DNA of 64,000 nt from Rhizophagus irregularis (Eukaryota > Glomeromycota > Glomeromycetes > Glomerales > Glomeraceae): contig NC_089442.1 in assembly GCF_026210795.1 (NCBI RefSeq), positions 558,001 to 622,000 on the forward strand. Direction: 5' to 3'. Position 1 is the first letter of the stretch. Each line of letters opens with the position of its first letter. The position numbers and the translations under genes were made by a program. Below, piece by piece: positions 20,381-31,870 of the stretch. The notes beneath the pieces are model-generated. The model was not told the DNA's origin. It ran no database searches and was given only the letters and a program-made list of their open reading frames with translations.

Positions 20381-20482
20381 ATAAAAATTGAACGAAGAGG
20401 ACAAGGACTAAAAACATACTGGGAAAAATTAATTAGGGTAAATGAAAAAGTTTTGTCTGACTTATGTAAAGCTTTAAAATAG
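20381..20482 (+). other. Possible terminal exon of an unknown gene
   Basis: After TTACAATAG an open frame of 33 codons reads IKIERRGQGLKTYWEKLIRV and continues to a TAG. It is charged and helical in character. The upstream partner exon was not found, and it ends about 80 nt before the next candidate gene. Confidence 0.25.
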
Positions 20483-20560
20483 AATATTAATAGTAAATAT
20501 TCTGTATATTGTTATAAAGGAATATTCTTCGGTAACTGAAAATCAACAAAAAAACGCGCA

Positions 20561-21006
20561 ATGGATAACGATTTTACATCACCTTCACACCAAGAAGGAA
20601 TTTGTACAAAATGAGGACGACGGTGATGTAATCCTCGAACTAGAAATGTAATTAATCAAAATAAAATTTTACGAGAAGCTGTAGCAAGACTCGAGAATGA
20701 AAACATTTCATTAAATAACCGAATACCTACTCTTGAGAGAATAATACTAGGTAGAAGAGATGAATTTTCAATGAATAATAAAGTTGAGAAGACAATTCTA
20801 GGTAAAAGTGATGAGTTTTCAATGAATAATAAAGGTGTCAGCCATAATTGGTGTAAGTATCTTTAAACTTTTTTACTTTTGTGATTTATTAAATATATAT
20901 ACTTATTGAATATACTGAATACTTTTTATGATCAATGTTTCTAGATGGAAAAGACATCGGAATTCGACCATGTCCGAATGAACTTTTAAAACTATATAAT
21001 GTATAA
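20561..21006 (+). pseudogene. Small two-exon coiled-coil gene with two in-frame TGA codons
   Basis: ATG at 20561 gives MDNDFTSPSHQEGICTK, then TGA, GRR, TGA, then CNPRTRNVINQNKILREAVA in the same frame without an indel. The context (ICTK-stop-GRR-stop-CNPR) suggests Cys and Arg codons mutated to TGA. The following segment is heptad-like (ARLENENISLNNRI). A short block is then duplicated: ILGRRDEFSMNNK and ILGKSDEFSMNNK. Exon 1 ends at 20852 (GTAAGT donor) and exon 2 starts at 20945 after TTTCTAG, continuing in phase as GKDIGIRPCPNELLKLYNV to TAA at 21004. Most likely a recently inactivated gene of unknown function. Confidence 0.45.
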
Positions 21007-22150
21007 TTATAATATAATAATGTATAAACTATAATGTGCTTTGATTATTTATAAATAATACATAGTAAATACAGTATACATACTAGTTTTTTCATGATCT
21101 GTTAACATAAACAAATTGCAATGTTCTTCAGAGTCACATAATGTAACTTAAACTATCAATTAATTATTTTTATTTCGGTCCTGCTGATAAATCAACAGAA
21201 AGAATATATGGTAAATGCACAAAAAAATAAATATTAGCATATATTATTAGAATCATCCTTTAAATACTTTATTAAAAATATAAAATCAGTGTTTCTTTAC
21301 AAAATATATTAATTTCATATGAGATGAGTTATTAATTGTTGAGAAACTAAATTAAACTCACTTGAAAATCCGGTGCTCACAATAAAACTGATTTCCCTAT
21401 AAAAAAGGGGAAACCCGTTAAAAAAAAAAATTGTTTACTCTATAGTTTTTGAATTCCATTTTTTTTTCGAAACTCAGGTATCTGGGATTCTGGTTTTTCC
21501 AAGTCAGATCCTATTTCTTTACAAAAGGAAAAAAAGTTATAAAAACTTTTTTTTTATAGTTTCAAATTCCTTTTCGAAATTCACTTGGGAAACTGGTACT
21601 CACATCAGCAGAGCTGATTTCCTACAAAAAAAGAATTAAAAAAGGTAAAAAGCTTTTTTATTAAAAGTTTCGAATTCATGTTTTTGAAACTTACCGTCAG
21701 TTTTTCCAAGCCAGAGCCAATTTTCCTACAAAAATGGAAAAAAAACTTATTGAAGTTTCGAATTTCTCCTGCGCCGCTGCGCGTCCAGACTTGCCGATTT
21801 ACGTGTCCAATCCGTCTAAAAAAAAAAGAAAAAAAAGTATTTCTCACAAATTTCAATTCCGTGTATGTACGAATCTTGAATTGCATAAAGAAGACTCACT
21901 ATATAACGTGATACAATTCAATTTTGAAAATGACTTTAAGTTATATTTTTATTTATTAATCACATCTATAATATTAATAATAATTTAATGATATTTTACT
22001 TTATTAAGTACGAAAATTTGGAAAAATGGTATATTATACAAAATAACTAAAAGTTTTATAAAGTAAAAAAAAACAATAGAATGTTCAAATGTTTTGTTGA
22101 TTTTCATGACTAGACTGATTAAAGAATGTAAATAATGTAAATTATGAGCT
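21007..22150. repeat. Intergenic DNA with a degenerate ~110-nt tandem repeat
   Basis: Between about 21360 and 21790 four diverged copies of a motif follow one another: a polar word (GATTTCC or CCAAGYCAGA), TACAAAAA/TATAAAAA, an A-run, then AGTTTTTGAATTCC or AGTTTCGAATTTC. Frames open across 21605-21988 are low-complexity by-products of this repeat. No gene was recognised. Confidence 0.45.
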
Positions 22151-23542
22151 TTATGAGCTAATCATTTCTAGTCTTATTTGTGCATCTCTATTTCCTCCTT
22201 TAGCAGCATCTTTATACAATTCAACCGCCTTTTCTTTATCAATTTCGGTTCCAATTCCACTCTCATAACAGTATCCAAGATTATATAATCCATTTAAATA
22301 ACCTTTTTCAGCAGATTTTTTATAATGTCCAAATGCTTTAACTTCATTTTTTTCAATACCAATTCCATCTTGATAACATTTACCCAAACAGTAATACGCG
22401 GCAACATGACCATTTTTAGCTGCTTTTTTATACAAATCAATGGCTTTTCCTAAATCTTGATCAATCCCTATGCCATTTTCGTATAAATATCCTAGACGAC
22501 ATTGTGCTTTACCATAATCTTGTTTAGCTGATTTTTCATACCATTCAATTGCCTTTTTCATATCTTTTTGCGTTCCTCTACCATTTTCATAAAAATATCC
22601 TAAATTTAATTGCGCGAATTTATTTCCATTCATCGCTGCTTTTTTGTACCAATAATATGATTTTTCTAAATCTTGATCAGTTCCTTTTCCTACTTCATAT
22701 AATAATCCCAGATAACATTGAGCTGAACTATGTCCTTGCTCAGCTGCAAATTTACTTTCTTGTATGGCAGATTTTATATACCATTCAAATGATTTACTAT
22801 AATCTTTTTTAACCCTTTTACCATTGTAATAATATCCACCTAATCTTAATTGTGCGTATTTATTTCCACTTCTTGCTGCTTTCTCATAAAATTCAAAAGC
22901 TTTAAAACAATCCTTTTCAACACCTTTTCCATTTTCATAACATATGCCCAAATAAAATTGTGCAAGCTTATTTCCATTTTCTGCTGATTTTTGATACCAA
23001 TAAAAGGCTCTTTTAGGAACTTTGTACAGTTTACCTAAATAAACTTGTGCCATAAAATAATTGTCTTTTGATGCTTTTGAAAATAATGCAAATGCTTTAT
23101 CTCCATTTCTCTTTACAATAATTCCATTAAAATAAAGAAAACCACGAAAGAAAATATATTTAGATGATGTTTGATTTTTAATAAGCCAATCAAGAATGTC
23201 GTCTAGTAAAGGTTGATTGATATCTTGAATATTTTGTTCAATAATTTGTTTTACTCCTGCAAAACCATAACCAAATTCATCATGTAATTTGATTAAATGA
23301 TCTATTAATTTATCAATAATTTTTTCAATGTCATCCGAATCCGTTATATTAATTAATAAATTATTTTGTATAATATTCCAATTTGTTCTAAATATTTTTT
23401 CAATAGAACTGACATTATTTTCGAATTCTTGTTTATTTGTAAACTCATCATAATTAAAATGTGTTATATAATTCTTCTCAATTACTTTTTCTATCCAATC
23501 AACATGATCGGAATTGTTAGTTTGTTCTTTAATAGTTGACAT
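22151..23542 (-). CDS. Sel1-repeat (TPR-like) protein, 463 aa, intact
   Basis: Single-exon gene. Residues 1-140 form a helical, acidic N-terminal region without obvious catalytic motifs. From about residue 150 there are nine Sel1-like repeats of about 36 residues with the usual A-x2-LGxxYxxGxGxxxDxxKAxxxYxKAAxxG pattern, for example AQFYLGICYENGKGVEKD and AQCRLGYLYENGIGIDQD. Repeat 2 is shortened (LGKLYKVPKRAF) and repeat 4 carries about eight extra residues (QESKFAAEQGHSS). Sel1 repeats form a superhelix for protein-protein binding, often as adaptors in signalling or ER quality control. In this genome type they are often fused to TKL kinases, as in the relic at 44.8-46.6 kb. There is no signal peptide or membrane helix, so it is presumably cytosolic. 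ATG at 23542 is preceded by an A-rich leader. Confidence 0.9.
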   Translation of the reverse strand: MSTIKEQTNNSDHVDWIEKVIEKNYITHFNYDEFTNKQEFENNVSSIEKIFRTNWNIIQNNLLINITDSDDIEKIIDKLIDHLIKLHDEFGYGFAGVKQIIEQNIQDINQPLLDDILDWLIKNQTSSKYIFFRGFLYFNGIIVKRNGDKAFALFSKASKDNYFMAQVYLGKLYKVPKRAFYWYQKSAENGNKLAQFYLGICYENGKGVEKDCFKAFEFYEKAARSGNKYAQLRLGGYYYNGKRVKKDYSKSFEWYIKSAIQESKFAAEQGHSSAQCYLGLLYEVGKGTDQDLEKSYYWYKKAAMNGNKFAQLNLGYFYENGRGTQKDMKKAIEWYEKSAKQDYGKAQCRLGYLYENGIGIDQDLGKAIDLYKKAAKNGHVAAYYCLGKCYQDGIGIEKNEVKAFGHYKKSAEKGYLNGLYNLGYCYESGIGTEIDKEKAVELYKDAAKGGNRDAQIRLEMISS

Positions 23543-23762
23543 ATTGATTACGAAAAAAAAAATGAGTTTTTGTTTAATATGTTTAATATCGAAAAAAAAG
23601 TATTTTTTTTTATAAAGAATTTTTTTTTGGAGTTTGTAAATAGGTTCATGTTTGCAGCGAGAGTTTAAATAGTTAATTGAAAAGATAGTCTTTTGTTAGG
23701 CGTTTTATGCATCCTTTTGAAAACAAAAGCTTTTTTTTTTTCTTTTTTTTCTCGTTTTGATT

Positions 23763-23815
23763 GTGATCGGCACAAAGGCATGTTGCGCCATGCAAATTTT
23801 GTGTGATGTAATTAC
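23763..23815 (-). promoter_or_regulatory. Second copy of the GATCGGCACAAA upstream block
   Basis: Plus-strand GTGATCGGCACAAAGGCATG then CATGCAAATTTTGTGTGATG aligns with 6838-6880 upstream of the array kinase. It lies about 220 nt upstream of the Sel1 ATG. The shared 12-nt core plus the spaced CAAATT..GT.TGATG words make chance unlikely. Function is inferred. Confidence 0.45.
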
Positions 23816-24435
23816 TGCGCAAATTCAATTTGTAACAATTGAAATTTTCAAATTTTCACATGATTGATTCGCGCAGTTGGCGCAGCGCACTGTACAGCGC
23901 ATGTGATATAGGCGATAATGGCGCATATGACTTCATAGGTTACGCACAAAACTTTTATGAACAATGTTCTTATAAAAATAATCTAAATTTCCAACACTGA
24001 TGAAAACTAGAAATCCGAAAAATGAATGAATACCATAATTAAATGAACACAAAAAAGAATAGGAAATTGTAGAAGTGTAATGATATAATTGTTTTTTTTA
24101 AAAAAAAATAAATTACCAACAAAGCAAAATAGGATCATGCTTTTTCCATCGTGCTGAAATAAACTACAATTGCATAATTATTATTGATATTATTTCATAT
24201 ACTAAAATAACATGTACTAAAATATCGTACTATTATATCATGTACTAAATATTATATCGTAGATATTGATATCATTTTTATAATAAAATTTCTATGATAA
24301 ATTAATCTTTCCTTTAAGTTGTGGAATTAAACTGCAATTAAATAACTCTTTACATTCATCGAAATTTCTTACATAAGTTAATGGTAACGGTTTTTTTAAA
24401 GAATTTTGATGATCTTCGTGAAATACTAAAAAAAA

Positions 24436-25094
24436 TAAACATACTTATCCACATTTAATAGATATGAGATGTATTAGATGTATTGCACATGCAATTAATT
24501 TAATTGCATCTGATTTTACTAAAATTTCAAGCGTGGCCGCATTCATTAGTGAATTAAATAAGGTGATTGAATTTTTTAATATATCAGTGAATTAGAGGAA
24601 GGGCTAAGAAATATGAGAATCAGTGGAGGCAAAACACAATGGGATCTTTATTTAGCTCTGTTGACTCTATTTTACGTACACGACCAGTTTTTGATTGGGT
24701 ATTTATTTTATTCATTTATAAATAATTTTTAAATATTATAGATTATGCGTGAAAACCAGAAATTATATCAAATACTCAAAAATCTGTTAAAAAATGATGA
24801 ATTATTTTTTATGAGTTATAAACTATTCCTCATATTATGAACCAAATTAAGGATTGTATATTAAGACTAGAAGCAAGAACAGCAACCTTAGCAGATTGCT
24901 ATATTCAAATGGTAAAATTTGCTGCCACTATTAATCGCCTTCCTTCAAGCAATACTTTAAAAACAGCTATTATAGGTATCTACAATCGCCGTTACCAAAA
25001 ATTCGATCATGAAGCATATTATTTACATCCAGAATATCGTGGTATGATTAATTTAATTTATTCTAATTTAATTTATTATAAATTCAGTTACTAA
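24436..25094 (+). pseudogene. hAT-superfamily transposase relic
   Basis: Frames carry motifs typical of hAT/DUF659 transposase-like proteins: RCIAHAINLIASDFTKISSV at 24467, then, after a stop and a frameshift, GSLFSSVDSILRTRPVFDW near 24640-24698, then LEARTATLADCYIQMVKFAA, and finally AYYLHPEYRG at about 25014-25043. Multiple stops and shifts make it non-functional. No terminal inverted repeats were identified. Confidence 0.65.
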
Positions 25095-28000
25095 TTAATT
25101 TTACTTATTTGATTAGAAGAAATAATTTTTTTTTTTCAAAATCCCCATATTTAGGTTTTGTCATTTCGCCCATTTGCCAATTTTGTCATTTTACCATATT
25201 GAATTGCACCTATAGTTTGGATTTTACTTTTATGTTTGGCAGTAACTGCTATACTAAACCTAGTTTCGTCTGAATTTTGGACGAAACCTTTTAGTATTGT
25301 TTGCATCATTTTTCAAAAGATGAAACAGCATCCGTAAATATCATAATTTGATAAAAACAAAGTTCATCAAGTGTCTTTAACTTTGAACTTCGAAGAACAG
25401 AACTCGTATTAGCATTAGATTTAAATACGTATAAAATATAAATTATCATTTATTTTATAATTAATAAAATTTCTACATTTCCGCTTTATATAATATAGCT
25501 GAAATTTTTTTATTTAATTCTATAATATTCTTGTTCTCTATAATCTATATACAGGATTCAAAACAGATTGCAGACTCTTTAAAATAGGATACAACTCCTA
25601 ATATTTTATAGATCACAGATTCAAACCTCTCCACTGTACCAGGGCTCAATTTAGGGCTTAATCACCACATATGATGTTTATTTAATTTCAATAAATTTCA
25701 GCTTTCTTTAAAAAATATATATATATATTTTTACTCAAATTATGTATAATCATGCGTTGACATTGTTATGCTTAATAAAATATAGTCTATAAAAATCTGC
25801 AAAACTATATTTTCCAAATATAGCCTAGAGATTTTTCCTATCAGAAAGTTAGTTTATAATACTTAACCCCTAAACAAATGAGAATTAATTCTGGCAAAAA
25901 TTATAACTTGGCCGGAATTACTGCCGATCAATTACGATCATGTGATGACTGCGTATGACTGTGTATAAAGAGTAAAAATGAATTGGGTGGTCCATTATTT
26001 TTGCAATGTTCAGGTTTTTCCGAATATGTGTATTTTCTGGAGTATATAGTAAACTAATACAGTACAGCTGAATATTATGAAAATAATCATATTATTAATT
26101 ATCATCACTAGGATGGATTTTTGAAGGGATAATGCATTTAAAAGATTTTAATTTACCGGTTAATATCCTTTATATTCTCATTATATTCTCATATAATTAT
26201 GTGATTTATGTCACAACCCATGATTTTTTTTATCAATATTATTCTTAAAGCCTGTTAGTAGTTTTAAAAAATTGTATACAAGACGTGATACAAACAGATC
26301 AGCCTCAACATCATGGCTCTTCATGATAATAATCAATAATATTTATGGCTTTTTATAACAACAATTGCTTTTTTTATCCAAATTGTTTTATAATAATTAT
26401 CTTGATAATATACCCTAATTCTATAAACTTCTCTGAATAAAAAATTTTTATGCAAAATATTAAAATATTAAATTTTGTAAAAATAGATAGACATTCCAAA
26501 CATTTCAAATTGTATCATTATAATATAAAAAACTTGCAGGCTTAAACAATAATATCTGTTACATTCTATTATATAATAAATGATTATCAGTGGCTGTACT
26601 GATATTACATAAAAAAAATATAGCAAAGCCAATAAAATGATTATGTAAAAAAAATTTTTACTAAGCCAATAAAATGAGGCTTATAAAATAATTTTAATAT
26701 AAATAATTGCTTTTTTGTTTAATCTTTTTTTCATCTTTCCTCTTTTTACCTTTTTTTTTGCTTACAAAATACTTATTTATCTATATGGTCAACTGTATAA
26801 TGTTTTACATATATTATATATTCTAATTTAAAAACAACTAATAAAACAAAACTAACTTTTATAATGTTCACTTTATTAAATAAATATAATTATCAATAAC
26901 ATTAATATAAACAAAGAATTGTTTAATATGCAAAGCAAGGCCCAAGAATAATAATGGATGTTGTCAGGAACAATTATGACTATAAATAGTATTAATTAAT
27001 CAGATAATTGTGTTTAATGCTTTGATTTCTTTAATTTCAATAGCAAGGACTGAATGCAAGGAAATAAAGTTTCATATTTAATTTGGATATGCTATAATGC
27101 CATACACTAGTTCCAACATAGCTAGTTCTCATAATGTTGAACATTGAGAATTTGTTAACAATTTACTTTATACCCTTCAGCCATCATTAAATATTATAAA
27201 TGAATTTTTTAAAGAATATTATCCCTATTGAGCATAATAATCTTCAAATTTTGAGGTTATTTGTTGATATTTATTATAGTAACATTCAAATTTTATTAAA
27301 CATTATCATAACGTCTGGAATGTTTTTTATCTAAAACTGATGTCAGGAATATTCTGATAAAATAATAGTGTTTTACCTAATATTTATATATTAAAAAATT
27401 ATGTTATTTATACCCTTAGCAAACTTACTAAATCTAGCTTTGGAACTTTCCAGTATTACTTAAAATCAACATGTCTTTCTTTGCCAAAATGTCGATTGAA
27501 CAATTGGATCAAAAGACAAGGCAGAACAAAAATCAATAGATTACTTGAAGGATAGCAATATAGACTCTATATTTACAAAATAAAACTTCTTCACTCTAAT
27601 TCCATGTGATCATTTTATTATTTTTCTTAAATGGAAATCCAAGAGTAAAACATTTAACAGTATAGATTTATGTCTTGATGATGATAATTTGAGAATCTTT
27701 TCAACAAAAAATTGATTTATCATGCAGGATTGTATGAATTAAATATGACTAATAATAATTTATTTTAATATTATAAACTTTATTTACTCAAGGTAATACA
27801 AGAAACTATCTGATAATAACATAAAATAAATTCATTTAGAAATTACAGTACAAGATGTATTCCACAATATCTTTTATTTTCATTTGGTACTATATATTTT
27901 TTTAAATGATGGATATGCAAACACTTATCATATATATATTTCAGTAGGAAGGCTATAATATAGAAAAACTCATAGATTTATTTCAAAAGATAATTATTTA

Positions 28001-29756
28001 TAAATTATATTTAAAAATCTTAATTATACATATACGAGTAGAAAACATAGCACCTGATAGAATGCATCATCCCGATTTATACTTCAAATGAGTATATAAA
28101 AAGACTTTTAGGAATTAGTGCAGAAAATCTTTGGAGATAAAATAGATCATATGGCTTCATACATTTTAATGATGTGCAAAAAAGGGAGGATTTTTACAAA
28201 AACGTAAAAGGAACAAGATTTACAATTGATAAAGAGAAAGAGGGCAAAAACTAAGATTTTATGGATTAAGAATCATTACAAACGTGATTCAATAAATAGC
28301 CAGACTAACAGACAATGAATATCAAAACTTAATGAAAGTAATGATTTTTGTAATTAAATTAATTTTTTAATGAAATCTATCTAATGCAAGAAAAAAAAGA
28401 ACTATAATTCCTAATCCAAGATATATCCAAAGCTTATGATAGAAAGATGATTATATAATGCTCATTGTTAATTTAATATTACTACTTAATCATCAACTTT
28501 TATAATAATTCTTATTAGCTTACAGAAATACATACATTGAAAAATATTTAGTTCACCTTACTTGAAATGAAGCAGGCTTAAAAAATTCCATTCACTCATG
28601 AAGTTCATTTGAAGCTAAATATTCCACTGAATATTAATCAACTTTAAATTATATACAAGATTCAATACAATCTCATCATTAACAGGGCTGATCTTATTTT
28701 CTTTGTATTTTTAGATCAATCAACATTCAAAAATATTATTAAGGGCTCTGAGGCAACAATATTCTTAATTATAATGTTTTTAGTTGACTCTCATTATCGG
28801 ATAACAATAAGGAAAGAGAAGGAAAGAAAAAAGAACCTTCCTAACTAACTATGTGAATTAAATATTGGGGCAGACTTCAATCACAAATAATATATCAAGT
28901 TTAGAGCTTCCAATATTATTAAGAAAGTAATGAGAGCATTATTTGTATCTAGAAATTCAAAAAAAGGAAGTTGGCAATTACTGGAAGGATATTAGTATAG
29001 AAAATTTGACGAATTAAGAAATTCAATTAATCATACTAACTAATCTAATTAATTATATGATAATTATTTCTGTATTTAGATATTTTTAAATTCAAAATGA
29101 TGTGTATAGATTTCTCACTCAATGTATTTAAGATTCTGGAGCTTACTGTCCAACAGGAATCAATTCATTCATTCAAAGAATTAAGTAGAGAATCAAATTT
29201 TATAATTAACCCTAAAATTGTTACAAATAATAACTGATATATATATATAATGGTAAAATTTGGGAAGCTTTCCAAAATAACCAAATATACCAATTTCATA
29301 CCCTTATATTTTTAATTTTTTTTTCATTTATATGATTTCCACCCATATAACAATTTTTCCATACATATTATTTTAAATGAAGACAATTTTAAAAGTCAGC
29401 CAGCCAAAGTCTAAATAGTTTTGACAGGTGAAATGAATTTGTTCATTACTTTTATATTTATTTAAGAGAAATTGTAAAAATTCATGGATTATTTATAAAC
29501 AAAATGTCAAACTATTGTTATAATAGTGTTAACAAAGAGGTTATTATTCAAAGAACTGAAAAGCAATCATAGGAATACTGTACATTATACACATCTTATT
29601 GAATGCTCAACTGCATTATCTATTGACCATTCTTGCACTATTTGTTATTCTCAACCATAAGTAATTACTATTCCTACTCAAAACTTTTGGAATTGGATAA
29701 AAACTTATTACAGAGGGAAAGTTACACTTTAAATACTGTTCAAGCTTTACCTACTT
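25095..29756. other. Very AT-rich transposon graveyard, no intact gene
   Basis: From about 26.1 kb the composition becomes even more A/T-rich and stop-dense in all frames. Short fragments resemble decayed transposon coding sequence, but none can be assigned securely except those listed separately. A dispersed-repeat copy lies at 25891-25945. Confidence 0.5.
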
Positions 29757-30206
29757 ATGGTCAAATCTCTAATATTACTTATTAAATATAAAAGAAGCTA
29801 TTTATTGATGAACCCAGAAAAAGAAGTAATTAATCACTTTCAAAATGTTACTAGTTCATTAAATCAAGATAAAATATTGACAGGAAAATGGGTTAAACAA
29901 TATATGCCTAAAGATTATATTAATTCAAATATTTATGATGGATTAATGGATGAAATTACACAAGAAGTAGTTGATTATCATATTTCCTTATTGACTAATG
30001 GAAAAGTCTCAGGACCATCAAAGATGTCTTATGAAATGCTTAAACATGGTCTTGAGATGAAACAATTTATTAGGAATTTTTTGAATGAATGTTTATCACT
30101 TAAGAAAATACCTATGGAATGGAAATTACCAGCTCTTTATCCCATTCCAAAACATAAAACTTGGTGTTGTAAATTGGTTAATACACGTCCTACCCAATAT
30201 ATGTGA
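29757..30206 (+). pseudogene. LINE-type reverse transcriptase fragment (N-terminal RT blocks)
   Basis: The open frame contains NGKVSGPSKMSYEMLKH, matching the N-terminal RT block of non-LTR retrotransposons (NKAPGPSxIPYE), then FLNECLSLKKIPMEWK, LYPIPKHKTW and KLVNTRP, the block before RT motif A. The frame stops right after NTRP; the YADD-containing half is absent. Earlier residues (MNPEKEVINHFQNV onward) fit the endonuclease-RT linker. A truncated, old LINE copy. Confidence 0.7.
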
Positions 30207-30574
30207 CACTCTTCTCAACCATCTTAATGATACTATGGTACCTGATTCCTTACCACCTGTGATTAAAGAAATATGCGAAAATTTTGTGACAAATTTGAAG
30301 AATCACAGACGGAAGGCATTCCACAAAAACTCAACTACGATAAAAACTGGAAAAAACTCTTGCAGATGTCACAACGGGAATCCTTGCCACTTTGAATAAT
30401 GTATGGAATAATCCCAGAATGGTGTACTTTAGCACTGCTTTATATAAGTAGTTCACAAAATAAGATTCTTTTGACTTATATTCACAACCTAAGTAAAACT
30501 CATAAGAGACAGACTTCAAATATGAAATTAAAAATCGTCATCTAAGTCCAGTATTTTGGAGTTAATACACTTTA

Positions 30575-30786
30575 AATTCTCATAATGCAACTATATATAA
30601 ATATGGGAATTGCAAAGGAGATTTTGTATTCGGGTTGAGAAACAATAAAAAGAACTTTTTCTATACCATTATTAGTGATATTGGAACTTGTGGTTGTCCT
30701 ATTGGAATAACTGGTACACCATGTAAGCACCAGGGTGCAGTTAAAAATTCATTAATACCTAATAATTGTAATTTTCTCATTTATTG
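30575..30786 (+). pseudogene. SWIM zinc-finger fragment, MULE-transposase type
   Basis: An open frame ends with ISDIGTCGCPIGITGTPCKH followed by QGAV, a SWIM finger (CxCx-n-CxH) like those at the C-terminus of MULE-type transposases. Upstream coding similarity breaks down into several frames between 30230 and 30530. No start and no intact DDE domain were found. Confidence 0.55.
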
Positions 30787-31780
30787 AAATGATAATTATA
30801 ATTTATTTAGAAAATATAATATATATATGTATACAATATATTAAAATGGAAGTAATTTAAATCTCAAAGATTAATAATGAAAGATGATAATAATAAATAT
30901 ACTTTGATGGTTAATACTAAATATTGAAATAGATTTTTCCTGATCAAGACTAGCCAATTGCAATATTAGAATTACTGGCAATGGAACCTTATTACTGCTA
31001 GAGAAAAAAATAAAAAAAATGTTTTTTTTTTTTGACAAAAAAAATTGTTTGTAAATAATGTCATCAAAAAAGTTAATATAAATGATCAAAAGGTCCATTC
31101 TGGATAAAATTCTTCTCAAATCTTTAACTATACCCAGCAACACCAATCTGTAGTATGTTGATTGTTTATTGGCAAAATTATAGTAATTAGTGTTGAATAC
31201 AAAAACATTAATATAGAAAAAGGGATTTCTCTCATGAAGATAATCTACCATACTAGCCTAACTGCAAAATGAATAATATATTGATTTTTATTTGATACTT
31301 TGAGCTATATTGCTATAATCAATTCCTTTAAATTTCATATAAATAGATTACAATAATAAAACAGGAAAAATCAATCTACTAGATTTTTACTTCTTGAGTT
31401 TCTGTCATTTCAAGGAAGAAGTTCGTAAAGAGCTGTTAGATTTATTTAAAGATGGACATTCAAATTCTTCCACTTTATATATATATGAAGATACACTATA
31501 TATACTAATTTGATAAATGATATATATAGTAAAACATTCACAATACTCTATCCATATGGATGTGTAAGAGAAGTCAAACCAGCCGAATATTTCAGGCATA
31601 AAGTAACCCCCATTTTTTGGAGGGATATATTAAACCCAATGAATTAATCAAAAAAATTTTAATCTTAAATAATTAGGAAATTCATTTTTTTCCCTTTTAA
31701 TTCATTTTTTTTTTGTTTAAAATTTCTTAATTGATAACCATTTTAAAGACTGGTATACAGCCAACTACTTGTGATTCGTT
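30787..31780. other. AT-rich DNA, no gene supported
   Basis: The open stretch on the minus strand at 30871-31251 is rich in Phe/Ile/Tyr runs, as expected of random A/T-rich sequence, and has no motif. Nothing else was recognised. Confidence 0.4.
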
Positions 31781-31784
31781 AGAG

Positions 31785-31870
31785 ATTTACATGCCGCTCA
31801 ACTTAAAGAATTTATTAATTGGACGTCCGGAAATGAGACTAACCCGTAATAATTTATAAAAATTATAGAT
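31785..31870 (+). pseudogene. Relic of the kinase Zn-ribbon/WTSGN module
   Basis: One frame reads RDLHAAQLKEFINWTSGNET followed by stops. It matches the segment after the second CxxC in the TKL kinases of this window (ATRLQKNFKYWTSGN at 42 kb). Only about 25 codons remain, with no kinase domain after it. Confidence 0.5.

Noticed and set aside
20612-20626. Repeat-induced point mutation as cause of the two TGA codons
   Set aside because: Only one of the two fits a simple C-to-T change, and no general RIP-like pattern was evident nearby.
21605-21988. Overlapping open frames on both strands
   Set aside because: They follow a degenerate tandem repeat with A-runs; the translations are Lys/Phe-rich low-complexity sequence.
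22549-22812. Plus-strand frame of 87 codons
   Set aside because: Antisense shadow inside the Sel1-repeat gene.
25600-25690. Possible tRNA T-arm (GATTCAAACCTC)
   Set aside because: No D-arm, anticodon stem or acceptor pairing could be found around it.
30871-31251. Minus-strand frame of 126 codons
   Set aside because: Low-complexity Phe/Ile/Asn/Tyr sequence inside the A/T-rich block; no motif or splice context.
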